From NCBI GenBank assembly GCA_016839385.1, contig JAEOUK010000688.1, positions 1-7,717 of the forward strand: a DNA stretch of 7,717 bases, given 5' to 3'. The stretch's first letter is position 1; each line of letters starts with the position of its first letter. Shown one piece after another: positions 1 to 6,463 of this stretch. A model generated the notes under the pieces. That model was not told the DNA's origin. It made no database searches and saw only the letters and a list, made by a program, of their open reading frames with translations. This stretch comes from Promethearchaeota archaeon. GTDB taxonomy: Archaea; Asgardarchaeota; Lokiarchaeia; Sigynarchaeales; MK-D1. A program made the position numbers and the translations under genes.

Positions 1-561
1 CATATTAGTTCAATACTGCGTTATTTAGCAATGTCCTTATTAAAAATGGCTAACGATATTCGGTGGATGGGAAGTGGTCCAAGAGCCGGTTTATCAGAAT
101 TGTTTTTACCTCAAAATGAACCCGGATCATCAATAATGCCAGGAAAAGTTAACCCTACACAATCTGAGATGTTAATTCAAGTCTGTTTACAAGTTATGGG
201 TAATGATATCACAATTTCTCAAGGTGAAGGATATGGAAGTGTTTTAGACCTAAATGTATCTAAACCAATCATAATTTATAACTTATTAGAATCCATCGAG
301 ATTCTATCCAATGGGATACATTCATTTAATAAGAAATGCTTAGAAGGTCTAAAAATCAATAATAAAAGTATTAATTCTCATTTAAAGCAAATATTAATGA
401 CAGTGACCAACTTGACCCCTCTCTTAGGATATGACAAATGCTCAGAGATCGCTTTAAAAGCTTATAAAGAGGATAAAACAATAAAAGAAGTTATTTTAGA
501 AGAAAATTTAGAAATTTATGGAGATTTAGATAAATTACTTGATCCGAAAAAGATGGTATAG
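1..561 (+). CDS. fumC: Class II fumarate hydratase, C-terminal part (5' end outside window)
   Basis: Fumarase reversibly hydrates fumarate to (S)-malate in the TCA cycle, in the cytoplasm. The reading frame is open from base 1 and gives 186 residues, about 40% of a usual 460-470-residue FumC. It holds the fumarase/aspartase superfamily signature GSSIMPGKVNP at bases 124-156, with the active-site loop serine, lysine and asparagine all present. PGKVNPTQ favours fumarase over aspartase, which usually has PAKVNP. Further family landmarks are the QVMGND segment, an LNVSKPIIIYNLLES stretch and a C-terminal LLGYDKCSEIALKAY block matching the GYDKAAEIAKKA region of bacterial FumC. The protein ends in DPKKMV, like the P-x-x-M end of FumC. 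Class II fumarase is a homotetramer without an iron-sulfur cluster. The gene lies nine bases ahead of the hydroxy-acid oxidase gene, so the two are probably one transcript. No frameshift is visible; the promoter and N-terminal domain are outside the window. Confidence 0.93.
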   Translation, partial: HISSILRYLAMSLLKMANDIRWMGSGPRAGLSELFLPQNEPGSSIMPGKVNPTQSEMLIQVCLQVMGNDITISQGEGYGSVLDLNVSKPIIIYNLLESIEILSNGIHSFNKKCLEGLKINNKSINSHLKQILMTVTNLTPLLGYDKCSEIALKAYKEDKTIKEVILEENLEIYGDLDKLLDPKKMV

Positions 562-565
562 TGAT
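561..565 (+). promoter_or_regulatory. Probable Shine-Dalgarno site for the hydroxy-acid oxidase gene
   Basis: GTGAT sits five bases before the ATG at 571. It is complementary to the AUCAC near the 3' end of archaeal 16S rRNA. It overlaps the last base of the fumarase TAG stop (559-561), so translation of the second gene probably restarts within an operon mRNA. It supports 571 as the start. Confidence 0.55.
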
Positions 566-570
566 AGAAT

Positions 571-1626
571 ATGACAACTGAAAATCTTACTTTAGAGGAT
601 GTTCGCGCTCAAGCGAAAGTAAAATTAAAAGGAATTTGCGGTGTCTATAAAATATGCGATGGGGACCCGTCTAGACTATGTCAAAGGCACTCGTATGGTG
701 GACCACTAGGAATTGGAGGTATAGGAAGTGGTGCATCCTTCACGAATAATATTCTTGCGTTAAAAAAAATAAAAATAAAAATGAGACTAATTGGAGATCC
801 TTTTGAACCAGATACATCATACTCATTCTTTGGTAATGAGCTGGCCATGCCAATAATGGCGGCAAGCACCGCTGGAGTAAATAGTTTCGGAGGAGATGCA
901 GTAATTACTGAGGAAGATTTTTGCAGAGCAGTGGTTCTCGGTTGTAAAGAAGCAAATACTATTGGTTGGCGTGGTCATACATACACTTATTCATTGGAGA
1001 GTCCTACCGGTATTAATGCTATCGCTGAAGCCGGTTTAGGGGTTAAAATTTGTAAACCAATAATTCAAGAAGAAATCATTCAATATTTTAAACTTGCAGA
1101 GGAAGCAGGTGCAATTGCTGTAGGTGTTGATGTGGACGGGTGTGGAAGTTATGCAATGCCTAAGAACAACAAACCCGTATATCGAAAAACCCCTGAAGAC
1201 ATTAGAGAACTGGTAAAATCCACATCCCTTCCTGTAATTGTTAAAGGTGTGATGACCGTTGAAGATGCTCAGATTGCAATGAACACGGGTGCTGCAGCAA
1301 TAGTAGTTTCCAATCATGGAGGACGGGTTCTTGACTCCGCTCCGGGAACCGCTAAAGTCCTCCCACATATCGCTTCAGTCGTACAGGGAAAAATTAAAAT
1401 AATTGTTGACGGCGGAATCCGTACAGGTTACGATGTAATCAAAATGCTTGCGTTAGGTGCGGAGAGTGTGCTAATTGGAAGAGATGTCATCCGAGCAGCT
1501 ATAGGTGGGGGAGTTTTAGGTGTGAAACTACAAATGGAACATATGGCTAATACCCTTAAAAAAGCAATGATCATGACGGGGTGCAGAAATCTTAAGGAAA
1601 TTACATCAAATGTATTAGAAATTTAA
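571..1626 (+). CDS. FMN-dependent alpha-hydroxy-acid oxidase/dehydrogenase family protein
   Basis: A TIM-barrel flavoenzyme related to lactate/glycolate oxidase and L-lactate dehydrogenase LldD; family members oxidise an alpha-hydroxy acid to the 2-oxo acid using FMN. The 351 residues are slightly shorter than classic members (about 360-380). Visible landmarks are VKG with the FMN-binding Lys225, the catalytic-base motif SNHGGRVLD (His249, Arg252), DGGIRTG (Asp280 to Gly286), which binds the FMN phosphate, and GRD (Arg304). The N-terminal part departs from the classic enzymes: Cys23, Cys29 and Cys37 with His40 lie in a short segment. The region where lactate oxidase has its second substrate arginine (a GxRxxD-type motif) here reads GVDVDGCGSYAM, around residues 185-196. 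It most resembles the 'alpha-hydroxy-acid oxidizing protein' group I recall from clostridia and some archaea, whose substrate is unsettled. It probably shares a transcript with fumarase. The family is clear; the substrate and electron acceptor are not. Confidence 0.88.
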   Translation: MTTENLTLEDVRAQAKVKLKGICGVYKICDGDPSRLCQRHSYGGPLGIGGIGSGASFTNNILALKKIKIKMRLIGDPFEPDTSYSFFGNELAMPIMAASTAGVNSFGGDAVITEEDFCRAVVLGCKEANTIGWRGHTYTYSLESPTGINAIAEAGLGVKICKPIIQEEIIQYFKLAEEAGAIAVGVDVDGCGSYAMPKNNKPVYRKTPEDIRELVKSTSLPVIVKGVMTVEDAQIAMNTGAAAIVVSNHGGRVLDSAPGTAKVLPHIASVVQGKIKIIVDGGIRTGYDVIKMLALGAESVLIGRDVIRAAIGGGVLGVKLQMEHMANTLKKAMIMTGCRNLKEITSNVLEI

Positions 1627-1649
1627 CTATTTTTATCGAATAAACTGCA

Positions 1650-1674
1650 TTTTTTATACTTTTTTATTTCTTTT
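1650..1674 (+). terminator. Oligo-T terminator after the fumarase/oxidase operon
   Basis: Two runs of six T (1650-1655, 1660-1665) and a run of four (1671-1674) begin about 24 bases after the oxidase stop codon. There is no GC-rich hairpin. This is the usual archaeal intrinsic terminator form. It separates the first two genes from the aconitase, which has its own candidate promoter. Confidence 0.5.
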
Positions 1675-1683
1675 AGATATTGA

Positions 1684-1719
1684 GGGAACGCTTAAAAATA
1701 GGGGAACGCTAGTAAATTT
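1684..1719 (+). repeat. Imperfect 18-bp tandem repeat in the aconitase promoter
   Basis: Two head-to-tail units, GGGAACGCTTAAAAATAG (1684-1701) and GGGAACGCTAGTAAATTT (1702-1719), match at 13 of 18 positions. The first nine bases, GGGAACGCT, are identical. The first copy lies where TFB would contact DNA next to the TATA-like box, and the second lies just downstream of the box. This suggests an operator pair for the aconitase gene; the regulator is unknown. Confidence 0.55.
1691..1700 (+). promoter_or_regulatory. TATA-like box of the aconitase gene
   Basis: CTTAAAAATA resembles the archaeal TATA consensus. Its centre is about 31 bases ahead of the ATG at 1727. A start of transcription about 26 bases downstream of the centre would fall near 1722, giving a leaderless or nearly leaderless mRNA. 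This fits the lack of a good Shine-Dalgarno site next to 1727. Confidence 0.5.
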
Positions 1720-1726
1720 GAACATA

Positions 1727-4396
1727 ATGCACACGATCCACACGATCCAATCAAAAACTAAAGAAACTTTACCCACCAGTATGGGAAAAGTGCAGATTTT
1801 CAATATTCGAAAGTTGAGAGAACTCAATCTTGGAAAAGTAGAGAGATTGCCTTTTTCCCATCGCATATTACTCGAAAATATTCTTCGAAATCTGGATGGT
1901 AAACTAGTTACTGAAGACCATCTAAATGCAATGGTTAATTGGGATCCAATAAGCGATAATCCATCTGAAATAGCTTTTATCCCTTCTCGTGTATTGCTTC
2001 AGGACTTTACTGGAGTTCCAGCAGTTGTGGATTTGGCTGCGTTGCGATCCGCTATGAAAAGAGCTGGTAAAGATCCAGGAGATATCAATCCATTAAATCC
2101 GGTAGATCTCATTATCGATCACTCTGTTCAAGTAGATTTTTCAGATTCAAAGGATGCTTGTGAGAAAAACGAAGCAATAGAAATGGAACGGAATCGGGAA
2201 AGATATGTTCTGCTGAAATGGGCACAAAAGCAATTGAAAAATTTCCGAACGATTCCACCTAGTAGGGGTATCATTCATCAAGTGAATTTAGAATATTTAG
2301 GAACGGTAGTACATAAACGTGATGTAGAAGGAGAAACACTAGCGTTTCCAGATACACTTGTAGGTACAGATTCTCATACTACCATGATTGATTGTTTAGG
2401 AACTGTAGGTTGGGGTGTGGGAGGAATCGAAGCTGAAGCAGTTATGTTAGGACAACCTTATTACATGAATATTCCAAAAGTTGTTGGAGTAAAACTTATT
2501 GGAAATCTTAAAGAAGGAATAACTGCAACCGATTTAGTATTAGTAATTACTCAAAAGCTTCGGGAACATGGAGTTGTAGACAAATTTGTGGAATTTTACG
2601 GACCCGGATTAAAAAAGCTTTCTCTTCCAGATCGAGCTACTGTAGCTAATATGGCTCCAGAGTGTGGATCCACAATGAACTTCTTCCCTGTTACAGATGA
2701 AACTTTAGAGTTTTTACGATTAAGTGGTCGTGATCCAAAACACGTGGATTTTGTAGAAACATATCTAAAACATGTAGGTCTTTTTTACACAGATAACACT
2801 CTTGTTCCTGAATATAATGAAATGTTGGAGTTCGATTTATCTACAGTAGAACCAAGTTTAGCGGGTCCGACAAAGCCACACGAAAGAATTGCACTAAAAG
2901 ATATGAAAACAGAATTCTCCAAAACAATGAAAACGTACTTGAAAAAAACAGATGAATTAAACCAAATATCAGATGGAACTACTTTGAATAACGGTGCTAT
3001 CGTAATTGCAGCAATTACATCTTGTACAAACACTTCCAATCCATCATTAATGATTGGTGCAGGATTATTAGCTAGGAATGCCGTAAAGAAAGGATTAAAA
3101 ACTAAACCTTTCATCAAAAAATCATTCGCACCAGGTTCTCGAGTCGTAGCAGATTATATGGAAGATTCTGGTTTGATGCCATATTTAGAGAAAATGGGAT
3201 TTTACTTGGTAGGTTTTGGTTGTACTACATGCATCGGTAACAGTGGTCCACTTGATCCTAAAGTGATTAAGGAAATTACGGAAAGAAATCTTGCTGTAGC
3301 TTCTGTGGGAAGTGGAAATCGGAATTTTGAAGGAAGAATAAGCCCGTACGCGAAAATAAATTATCTGGCTTCTCCTCCGTTAGTAGTTGCCTTTTCCATC
3401 GCAGGGACGGTTGCCATTAATTTAGAAACTGAACCTTTAGGATTGGATTCTGATGGAAAACCGATTTTCCTAAAGGATATTTGGCCAGATTCCAAAGAAA
3501 TTGAAGAATATATGACAAAATTTGTGACACCTGATTTATATCGACGAGAATACGAAGGAGTTATCAAGGGAAATGAATTATGGGAAAATCTCGAGGCACC
3601 AGAAAACAAAGTATTTGAATGGGAACAAAAATCTACTTATATTAGAGAACCTCCTTTCTTTTTGGATTTTCCCTTGGACACTCCTGTGTTACAAAATATC
3701 AATAATGCTAGAGTATTGGCTTTTCTTGAAGATAGTGTTACAACTGATCATATTTCCCCAGCAGGATCTATCCCAAAGAACATGCCTGCAGCTCGATATT
3801 TATTAGATAATGGAGTTGAACCAAAAGATTTCAATTCATTTGGAGCTAGACGGGGTAATCACGAGGTGATGATGCGTGGTACTTTCGGGAACATTAGAAT
3901 ACGTAATTTATTAGCGGAGAAAGAAGGAGGTTGGACAATCTATCATCCAACAGGTGAACTTATGCCTATTTATACTGCGGCAATGAAATATATTGAAAAT
4001 AAAATTCCATTAATTGTATTAGCAGGAAAGGATTATGGAATGGGTAGCAGCAGAGATTGGGCAGCAAAGGGAACTTGGTTACTCGGTGTTAGAGCCGTAA
4101 TTGCAACTTCTTATGAACGTATTCATAGAAGTAACTTGGTTGGAATGGGAGTACTCCCACTTCAATTCAGAGAAGGAGAAAATGCAAAATCCTTAGGTTT
4201 AAATGGATCAGAAACATTGACCATTTCTGGAATTGAAACTATGAAACCCCTATCTGAAATCGATGTAGTTGCCAAACGTGATGATAGAATAATTGAGTTC
4301 AAAGCAGTTGTGCGATTAGATAGTATTGTTGATATTGAATATTATCAAAACGGTGGAATTCTCCACACAGTACTCAGAAACATTTTAAAAAAATAG
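1727..4396 (+). CDS. acnA: Aconitate hydratase, AcnA/IRP1 type
   Basis: Aconitase interconverts citrate and isocitrate through cis-aconitate in the TCA cycle, using a [4Fe-4S] cluster. At 889 residues it has the normal AcnA length (E. coli 891) and is collinear with it throughout. Cluster ligands are Cys433 (SCTNTSNP), Cys499 and Cys502 (GCTTCIGNSG). Active-site residues are Asp215 and His217 (GTDSHTTM), Arg532 and Arg537 (GNRNFEGR), Arg709 (RRGNHEVMMRGTF, start of the swivelling C-terminal domain) and Ser774-Ser775-Arg776 (GMGSSRDWAAKG). I chose ATG 1727. TTG 1718 would add MNI but probably lies upstream of the transcription start. ATG 1781 would remove residues that align with the E. coli N-terminus (SK-x-TL). 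It has its own promoter and stands alone as a transcription unit. Isopropylmalate isomerase is excluded by length and fused domain order. An RNA-binding role as in IRP1 cannot be judged from sequence. Confidence 0.96.
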   Translation: MHTIHTIQSKTKETLPTSMGKVQIFNIRKLRELNLGKVERLPFSHRILLENILRNLDGKLVTEDHLNAMVNWDPISDNPSEIAFIPSRVLLQDFTGVPAVVDLAALRSAMKRAGKDPGDINPLNPVDLIIDHSVQVDFSDSKDACEKNEAIEMERNRERYVLLKWAQKQLKNFRTIPPSRGIIHQVNLEYLGTVVHKRDVEGETLAFPDTLVGTDSHTTMIDCLGTVGWGVGGIEAEAVMLGQPYYMNIPKVVGVKLIGNLKEGITATDLVLVITQKLREHGVVDKFVEFYGPGLKKLSLPDRATVANMAPECGSTMNFFPVTDETLEFLRLSGRDPKHVDFVETYLKHVGLFYTDNTLVPEYNEMLEFDLSTVEPSLAGPTKPHERIALKDMKTEFSKTMKTYLKKTDELNQISDGTTLNNGAIVIAAITSCTNTSNPSLMIGAGLLARNAVKKGLKTKPFIKKSFAPGSRVVADYMEDSGLMPYLEKMGFYLVGFGCTTCIGNSGPLDPKVIKEITERNLAVASVGSGNRNFEGRISPYAKINYLASPPLVVAFSIAGTVAINLETEPLGLDSDGKPIFLKDIWPDSKEIEEYMTKFVTPDLYRREYEGVIKGNELWENLEAPENKVFEWEQKSTYIREPPFFLDFPLDTPVLQNINNARVLAFLEDSVTTDHISPAGSIPKNMPAARYLLDNGVEPKDFNSFGARRGNHEVMMRGTFGNIRIRNLLAEKEGGWTIYHPTGELMPIYTAAMKYIENKIPLIVLAGKDYGMGSSRDWAAKGTWLLGVRAVIATSYERIHRSNLVGMGVLPLQFREGENAKSLGLNGSETLTISGIETMKPLSEIDVVAKRDDRIIEFKAVVRLDSIVDIEYYQNGGILHTVLRNILKK
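1730..1747 (+). repeat. 9-bp tandem duplication in the aconitase N-terminal codons
   Basis: CACACGATC occurs twice in a row directly after the ATG at 1727, encoding His-Thr-Ile-His-Thr-Ile. The repeat is perfect and in frame. It lies in the poorly conserved N-terminal tail, so it is probably a harmless slippage duplication. Confidence 0.7.
4387..4393 (-). terminator. T-tract downstream of the surface-protein gene (- strand)
   Basis: Read on the minus strand, seven T lie 12 bases beyond the stop of the surface-protein gene. On the plus strand the same bases form the final Leu-Lys-Lys codons of the aconitase. It is a candidate archaeal oligo-T terminator embedded in the neighbour's coding end. 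Confidence 0.4.
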
Positions 4397-4403
4397 AAAG
4401 AAA

Positions 4404-4426
4404 TTTTATTTTTTATATTTTTTTTT
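4404..4426 (+). terminator. Oligo-T terminator of the aconitase gene
   Basis: Runs of four, six and nine T (4404-4407, 4409-4414, 4418-4426) start eight bases after the aconitase stop. There is no hairpin, as is typical of archaeal termination. The longer runs are the lysine codons at the C-terminus of the convergent surface-protein gene. Confidence 0.55.
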
Positions 4427-5143
4427 AATGATAACACCGATTGTAATTACAGCTACAACTCCCACCGCGATCAAAGAGTATCCGGGAATTTGGAGATTAA
4501 TAAGACTGCAGACGAGGGTGAGTACATCTTCAAGGTAATCAAAATTATAATGGTCTAAAGCAGTATACGTGTTAACATCTACAGAATATTGATACATAAC
4601 AGCTGCAAGAACATCCCAATTATCTAAAGAGACAGGATTGAACGCAAGACTTTTATTAAATTCCCAATAAATACTGTCACCACTAACTGTCATTACTCCA
4701 GTCTCAGGTATAGTTGTTTCATTACCTAAGACAGTACCTCCCCCTGAGCTAATAATTGTTAATGCTGCATCCGGGGTCTCCGAGTCAAGTTCATCTGGGA
4801 ATGTAGAACCATTCACAATGAAAAATATTGATGCTGCTATTCTACCCATTGAAATGAGAGTTGCATTGGGTAATCCAAAGAAAGTCATTGTGACAGTATA
4901 GTTTACACCGCCTCCTGATTCCATCCATTCAATACTTTTAATATCAATAGAAGAAACATTGACAATAGAACTTGGATCCCAATCACAATCGATTTTAGGA
5001 TTCCCCTCACCATCTGTCCATTGGTGAACTCCAATAAGATCACCCTCAGGGTCCGTCACACTGGCTCCTTTTACGGGGAGTGCAAATAATCCGAATAACA
5101 AGAGAATTGCTATTGGAACAAGTAGAAATGTTCGTTTTTTCAT
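4406..5143 (-). CDS. Secreted, C-terminally membrane-anchored surface protein of unknown function
   Basis: I do not recognise a named family. The 245 residues start with a Sec-type signal peptide: MKKR, a hydrophobic core at about 6-24, and likely cleavage near Gly26/Ala27. Mature sequence opens with VTDPEGD, an acidic motif common at the start of archaeal extracellular beta-sandwich domains. Six N-glycosylation sequons are visible at Asn62, 81, 93, 111, 141 and 163, and only two cysteines follow the signal (53, 212). The C-terminus has IPGY (219-222), a hydrophobic helix (about 223-239) and the tail KKKYKK. This tripartite pattern resembles archaeosortase-type or Asgard 'CTERM' signals, or it may be a plain tail anchor. 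The protein is probably held on the outer face of the cytoplasmic membrane. A gene of the same strand lies 152 bases upstream, but a T12 tract intervenes, so it is probably transcribed alone. Binding or structural roles are guesses. Confidence 0.85.
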   Translation of the reverse strand: MKKRTFLLVPIAILLLFGLFALPVKGASVTDPEGDLIGVHQWTDGEGNPKIDCDWDPSSIVNVSSIDIKSIEWMESGGGVNYTVTMTFFGLPNATLISMGRIAASIFFIVNGSTFPDELDSETPDAALTIISSGGGTVLGNETTIPETGVMTVSGDSIYWEFNKSLAFNPVSLDNWDVLAAVMYQYSVDVNTYTALDHYNFDYLEDVLTLVCSLINLQIPGYSLIAVGVVAVITIGVIIKKKYKK

Positions 5144-5201
5144 ATTTTCTCAACTTTAATTGTTTGTAAAAAAAGTGCAAGATACAATATGGAAATTTGG
5201 T

Positions 5202-5211
5202 CTTTAATATG
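5202..5211 (-). promoter_or_regulatory. Weak TATA-like box for the surface-protein gene
   Basis: On the minus strand CATATTAAAG lies about 63 bases upstream of the ATG at 5143. It would place transcription start near 5180 with a leader of roughly 37 bases. Other AT-rich stretches nearby could serve equally well, so this is a tentative pick. Confidence 0.25.
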
Positions 5212-5275
5212 CTTGGATTATGTTTTTACAAATTAAACTTTCAATCCAAATCTATTACAAGAAAACATCTAAAGG

Positions 5276-5287
5276 AAAAAAAAAAAA
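5276..5287 (-). terminator. T12 terminator of the aminopeptidase gene
   Basis: Read on the minus strand, a run of twelve T begins eight bases after the aminopeptidase stop codon (5296-5298). There is no hairpin. It is the longest homopolymer in the window and a good archaeal terminator candidate, separating the aminopeptidase from the surface-protein gene downstream. Confidence 0.6.
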
Positions 5288-5295
5288 GAAGGGAT

Positions 5296-6402
5296 CTAGA
5301 TTTTCCATTCTCCAGCTTCATACACTACTTTTCCATCAGCGATAACTTTTGAATCCGGAGATTTCATATTTTTTATAATATCCCAGTGTACAGCTGACAT
5401 ATTTTGCCCCCCAGCTTCTCCAAACCCACGTCCTAGTGCCATATGGATGCATCCACCAATCTTCTCGTCAAAAAGAATTGCCTTGGTCATTTCTTTGATT
5501 CCTTTATTTGTACCGATAGCAAACTCACCAAAAATATCAGCATTTTCTACTTTCAATACTTCATCGAGAATATCTTGCCCTTTTTCTGCAGTAGCTTTAG
5601 TAACTTTTCCATCTTTGACTTCTAAGTAAATGTTTTCGACTTCTTTACCCATATAAATACCCGGAAAACTAAATCGAATATGTCCATTAACAGAATCTTC
5701 AATTGGACTAGTAAACACTTCTCCACCAGGCAGGTTTCTTGATCCATCACTATTTAACCATTTCCTATCCTTAACTGACATCGTTAAATCAGTATCTTCT
5801 CCCAACACGTGAATTTCCGATACTTGGTTCAATTGCTCAATTAAGTGCTCTTGTTCATTGTGTACTCTTTGCCATTCTGCAACAGGATCTTCCTTATCTA
5901 AATAAAGTGCACTGATAACGAAATCGCGGTAGCTATAATAATCCATATTTGCCTCTTGAGCTAATGAATTACAAGGATAAGGCACAATCACCCATCTCAA
6001 GTCACCTTTTAATTCTCGTTCCTTGTAAATCTTGAGGATTTCCATCATTTCGGGTAATTTTTGTCTACGTTGCATTTTCTCAGGATCTGCTCTAGCAAAT
6101 TTCTTCCGATTATAATCATCCATAATATTGATAATACAATTTACAGTTTCGTACATGGGCTTTATAATAGGATTGATGAATACTAATTGATCATCATTTG
6201 CATATTTCAAGAATAATTCTTGGATACCCGAAACTGCTACATCCAAACGAGGATGTCCACCAACTTTTAAAACTTCAACATACATTGCACGCATTAAATC
6301 AAGTGAAACCTCATACCCCCGAATTAAAACAATATCTCCAGGTTTTACTTTTACACTATAATTAACAGCTAATTTTGCTAATTTTTCATTGAAATCAGTC
6401 AT
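5296..6402 (-). CDS. M29-family metallo-aminopeptidase (thermophilic aminopeptidase/AmpS type)
   Basis: A cytoplasmic exopeptidase that removes N-terminal residues from peptides, using two divalent metal ions. At 368 residues it is slightly shorter than characterised M29 enzymes (about 410). All five metal-ligand positions expected for the family are visible in order and with near-family spacing: Glu228 (LPGGEVFTSP), Glu293 (GEFAIGTN), His320 (GCIHMALGRGF), and His339 and Asp341 (AVHWD). In the characterised enzymes the set is Glu, Glu, His, His, Asp. The N-terminal half (KLAKLAVNYSVKVKPGD, VLKVGGHPRLDV) is also typical of the family. ATG 6402 is chosen because a TATA-like box lies about 33 bases upstream. 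The gene runs divergently from alaS and has its own terminator, so it appears monocistronic. Its substrate preference cannot be read from sequence; peptide recycling is the likely role. Confidence 0.93.
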   Translation of the reverse strand: MTDFNEKLAKLAVNYSVKVKPGDIVLIRGYEVSLDLMRAMYVEVLKVGGHPRLDVAVSGIQELFLKYANDDQLVFINPIIKPMYETVNCIINIMDDYNRKKFARADPEKMQRRQKLPEMMEILKIYKERELKGDLRWVIVPYPCNSLAQEANMDYYSYRDFVISALYLDKEDPVAEWQRVHNEQEHLIEQLNQVSEIHVLGEDTDLTMSVKDRKWLNSDGSRNLPGGEVFTSPIEDSVNGHIRFSFPGIYMGKEVENIYLEVKDGKVTKATAEKGQDILDEVLKVENADIFGEFAIGTNKGIKEMTKAILFDEKIGGCIHMALGRGFGEAGGQNMSAVHWDIIKNMKSPDSKVIADGKVVYEAGEWKI

Positions 6403-6430
6403 ATTTTATCGTGATAGAAATATTTACTAT

Positions 6431-6439
6431 ACATTTAAG
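6431..6439 (-). promoter_or_regulatory. TATA-like box of the aminopeptidase gene
   Basis: On the minus strand CTTAAATGT is centred about 33 bases upstream of the ATG at 6402, predicting transcription start near 6410 and a leader of under ten bases. No clear Shine-Dalgarno site is present, which fits a nearly leaderless mRNA. A second AT-rich block (TAAATATTT on the minus strand, around 6418-6426) is too close to the start codon. Confidence 0.4.
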
Positions 6440-6463
6440 CATGGTTGCCTATAGATCTTTAAA

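Noticed and set aside
1..561. Aspartate ammonia-lyase as an alternative to fumarase
   Set aside because: The signature reads PGKVNPTQ and the C-terminus carries the GYDK block of FumC, not the aspartase versions.
681..1368. Minus-strand open frames (681-869, 1036-1368) opposite the oxidase gene
   Set aside because: They lie antisense to a gene with clear conserved motifs, have low-complexity or cysteine-rich translations and no supporting start signals.
571..1626. Type 2 isopentenyl-diphosphate isomerase (also FMN, similar fold)
   Set aside because: The SNHGGRVLD catalytic motif and HxxR pair belong to the hydroxy-acid oxidase family; the Idi-2 motifs are not seen.
1654..1866. Minus-strand 70-residue frame across the aconitase promoter and start
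   Set aside because: Antisense to the aconitase N-terminus and its promoter; no recognisable protein features.
2785..3806. Frames at 2785-3117 (-), 3361-3609 (-) and 3573-3806 (+, other frame) inside the aconitase gene
   Set aside because: Shadows of a full-length, uninterrupted aconitase with all active-site residues.
5443..5629. Two overlapping plus-strand frames of 60 residues opposite the aminopeptidase
   Set aside because: Antisense to the metal-ligand region of the M29 enzyme, which is intact.
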